Of a stretch of 64,000 nt of DNA, positions 62,088-64,000 are shown piece after piece (position 1 is the first letter of the stretch; every line of letters starts with the position of its first letter). This DNA comes from RPQJ01 sp044226195. GTDB lineage: Bacteria > Pseudomonadota > Gammaproteobacteria > Steroidobacterales > Steroidobacteraceae. The notes under the pieces were generated by a model. The model saw nothing but the letters and a program-made list of their open reading frames with translations. It made no database searches and was not told the DNA's origin. A program made the position numbers and the translations under genes. The stretch covers positions 7,079 through 71,078 of the forward strand of contig JBGAHO010000019.1 of the NCBI GenBank assembly GCA_044226195.1, written 5' to 3'.

Positions 62088-62867
62088 GTGATCCACGTCA
62101 CCGGCGGTCAGCTCGAGGCGTGGCTCGCGGCCTACCTGTGGCCCTTTTTCCGCATCGGCGCCTGCCTGATGGTCGCGCCGATCTTCGGTGCGACCTACGT
62201 GCCGCCGCGGTTGCGCATCGTGCTGGCCGGGGCGGTGACGCTGCTGGTCGTGCCGCTGCTGCCGCCGCCGCCCGCCGGCGTCGAGCCGCTCTCGGTCAAC
62301 GGCTTCGTGATCTCGCTGCAGCAGGTGCTGATCGGTCTCGCGACCGGGTTCGTGCTGCAGGTGGCCTTCGACGCGCTCGCGATGGGCGGCCAGCTGCTGT
62401 CGAACGGCATGGGCCTCAGCTTCGCGTTCAACGTCGACCCGCTGCGCGGCACCGGCACGCCGGTGCTCGGCCAGTTCTACATGATCGTCGTGACCCTCAC
62501 GTTCCTCGCGCTCGACGGCCACCTGCTGCTGATCCAGACGCTGGTCGACGGGTTCCGCACGCTGCCGGTCGGCACCTCGCCGCCGGACTCGATGTGGTTC
62601 TCGGTGGCGGGCTGGGGCACGCAGCTCTTCGCAGGCGCACTCGCGGTCGCCTTGCCCGGCATGACGGCGCTGCTGGTCGCGAATCTCGCGGTCGGCGTCA
62701 TGAGCCGCGCCGCGCCGACGCTCAACCTCTTCGCGGTCGGGTTCCCGCTCATCCTGGCGTTCGGCCTGCTGATCGTCTGGATCGGCCTGCCGACCGTGCA
62801 GTCGGGCTTCGTGCAACTCATCGGCCAGGCTTTCGAGATGCTGGCCGGCCTCGGGGCGACGGGCTGA
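62088..62867 (+). CDS. fliR: Flagellar export gate protein FliR
   Basis: The 259-residue protein with about six transmembrane helices starts at a GTG four bases after fliQ. Typical blocks are FRIGACLMVAPIFGATYVPP, GLATGFVLQVAFDALAMGGQ and ANLAVGVMSRAAPTLNLFAV. Confidence 0.95.
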   Translation: MIHVTGGQLEAWLAAYLWPFFRIGACLMVAPIFGATYVPPRLRIVLAGAVTLLVVPLLPPPPAGVEPLSVNGFVISLQQVLIGLATGFVLQVAFDALAMGGQLLSNGMGLSFAFNVDPLRGTGTPVLGQFYMIVVTLTFLALDGHLLLIQTLVDGFRTLPVGTSPPDSMWFSVAGWGTQLFAGALAVALPGMTALLVANLAVGVMSRAAPTLNLFAVGFPLILAFGLLIVWIGLPTVQSGFVQLIGQAFEMLAGLGATG

Positions 62868-62870
62868 GCC

Positions 62871-63989
62871 ATGGCCGACAACGACCAGGACTTCGAACAA
62901 CGCACCGAGAGCGCGACACCGAAGCGACTCGAGGAAGCGCGCAAGCGTGGCCAGGTGCCGCGCTCCCGCGACCTCACGTCGGCCGCCGTGCTGCTCGCGG
63001 GCGGCGTCGGCCTCTATTCGCTCGGCGGCCTGATGGGCGGCCAGCTGGCGGAGCTGATGCGCCGCTCGCTGCGCTTCAGCCGGGCGCAGGCGATGGAGGA
63101 CGGGCAGATGACGGCGGCGATGGGCGATGCGGCCCTGCAGGCACTGATCGCCTGTGCGCCGCTGTTCGGCCTGCTGCTCGCCGCGGCCCTGATCGCGCCG
63201 CTCGCGATCGGCGGCTGGAACTTCAGCACGGAGGCGCTGGCGCCGAAGTGGGAGCGGCTCGATCCGCTCGCCGGCCTGCAGCGCGTGTTCTCGATGCAGG
63301 GGATGCTCGAGGTCGGCAAGTCGTTCGCGCGCTTCGCCGTGGTGGCGCTGGCCGCGGCGCTGCTGCTGTGGTCGCAGGCGGACGACCTGATGCGGCTCGG
63401 CCGCGAGCCGCTCACGCTCGCGATCGGCGATGCGCTGCGCCTCGCGGGCAGCGCGCTGGTCGTGCTGGCAGGCTCGATGGTGCTCATCGCGGCGGTCGAC
63501 GTGCCGCTGGCGCTGTGGCAGTACCACCGCTCGTTGCGCATGACGCGCGAGGAGATCCGTCAGGAGAACAAGGAGACGGAGGGCAACCCGGAGGTCAAGG
63601 GTCACATCCGCAGCCGGCAGCAGGCCATCGCCCGCCGTCGCATGATGCAGGAAGTGCCGAAGGCGGACGTGGTGGTCACGAACCCGACGCATTACGCGGT
63701 GGCCCTGCGCTACGACGATTCCCGGATGCGTGCGCCGATCGTGGTTGCGAAGGGCATGGACCTGATCGCGGGTCGCATCCGCGAGGTCGCCCGCGAGAGC
63801 GGCGTGCCGATCCTCGAGGCGCCGCCGCTGGCCCGCGCGCTGCACAAGCAGTGCGATCTCGGCGACGCGATTCCGGCGCAGCTCTACACGGCGGTCGCGC
63901 AGGTGCTGGCCTACGTTTACCAGCTCCGGGCCTCCCGCGCCGCGGGCACGACACCGCCGCCACTGCCGACGATCACGTTGCTGCACTGA
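62871..63989 (+). CDS. flhB: Flagellar export switch protein FlhB
   Basis: The 372-residue protein opens with the FlhB signature ESATPKRLEEARKRGQVPRS. It has four transmembrane helices (between about 35 and 210) and a cytoplasmic domain with the self-cleaving NPTH motif (Asn271). Cleavage there changes export from rod/hook to filament substrates, with FliK. The proline-rich C-terminus is slightly longer than usual. flhA is expected next, beyond the window. Confidence 0.97.
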   Translation: MADNDQDFEQRTESATPKRLEEARKRGQVPRSRDLTSAAVLLAGGVGLYSLGGLMGGQLAELMRRSLRFSRAQAMEDGQMTAAMGDAALQALIACAPLFGLLLAAALIAPLAIGGWNFSTEALAPKWERLDPLAGLQRVFSMQGMLEVGKSFARFAVVALAAALLLWSQADDLMRLGREPLTLAIGDALRLAGSALVVLAGSMVLIAAVDVPLALWQYHRSLRMTREEIRQENKETEGNPEVKGHIRSRQQAIARRRMMQEVPKADVVVTNPTHYAVALRYDDSRMRAPIVVAKGMDLIAGRIREVARESGVPILEAPPLARALHKQCDLGDAIPAQLYTAVAQVLAYVYQLRASRAAGTTPPPLPTITLLH

Positions 63990-64000
63990 GCCGCGGCATC

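Overview
The window is a GC-rich chromosomal segment from a gammaproteobacterium. The ccoNOQP-ccoGHIS block, the CecR/YbhG-like exporter and a single flagellar super-cluster in Xanthomonas/Pseudomonas order (with sigma-54 activators inside it) point to the Xanthomonadales/Nevskiales/Steroidobacterales neighbourhood. That placement is inferred from gene content and order, not from any search. There are no tRNA or rRNA genes, no CRISPR array, and no transposase or phage gene.

Layout. (1) 1-8161, minus strand: a complete cbb3-type cytochrome oxidase locus (ccoN-O-Q-P, a small membrane protein, ccoG, a very short ccoH-like gene, ccoI, ccoS) ending in a partial SafE-type protein. Divergent from ccoN come a tandem universal stress protein and a REC-PAS-GGDEF-EAL protein. 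(2) 11.5-15.3 kb: a TetR / HlyD lipoprotein / ABC ATPase / ABC-2 permease exporter operon. (3) 15.3-28.2 kb, housekeeping and metabolism: class I PHA synthase, ferredoxin reductase, a P-II protein behind a sigma-54-type promoter, a thioredoxin-like [2Fe-2S] ferredoxin, a quinone reductase, an Omp85-like barrel, a CIA30 protein, an alcohol dehydrogenase, a thioesterase, divergent acetolactate synthase subunits, and a chromate transporter. Hairpin repeats built on GGGGACATTCC are scattered here. (4) 28.2-31.6 kb: a class I cyclic-di-GMP riboswitch directly in front of a secreted protein with ten Ig-like repeats. (5) 31.7-33.2 kb: glyoxalase I and murB. (6) 33.3-64 kb: flgN-flgM-flgA (minus) and flgBCDEFGHIJKL, fliC, flaG, fliD, fliS, a PilZ-like gene, fleQ-like, fleR-like, fliEFGHIJK, fliLMNOPQR, flhB (plus). 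flhA is presumably beyond the right edge.

How it works together. Flagellar transcription can be read from the DNA. Sigma-54 -24/-12 elements precede flgA, flgB, fliD, the fleR-like gene and fliL. Sigma-28 elements precede flgM and fliC. This fits an activator / early sigma-54 / late sigma-28 hierarchy gated by FlgM. Both sigma-54 activators lack a receiver domain and no sensor kinase lies between them. A cyclic-di-GMP theme (GGDEF-EAL enzyme, riboswitch-controlled surface or secreted protein, PilZ-like protein, FleQ-like activator) runs through the window and suggests a motile/sessile switch. That connection is inference.
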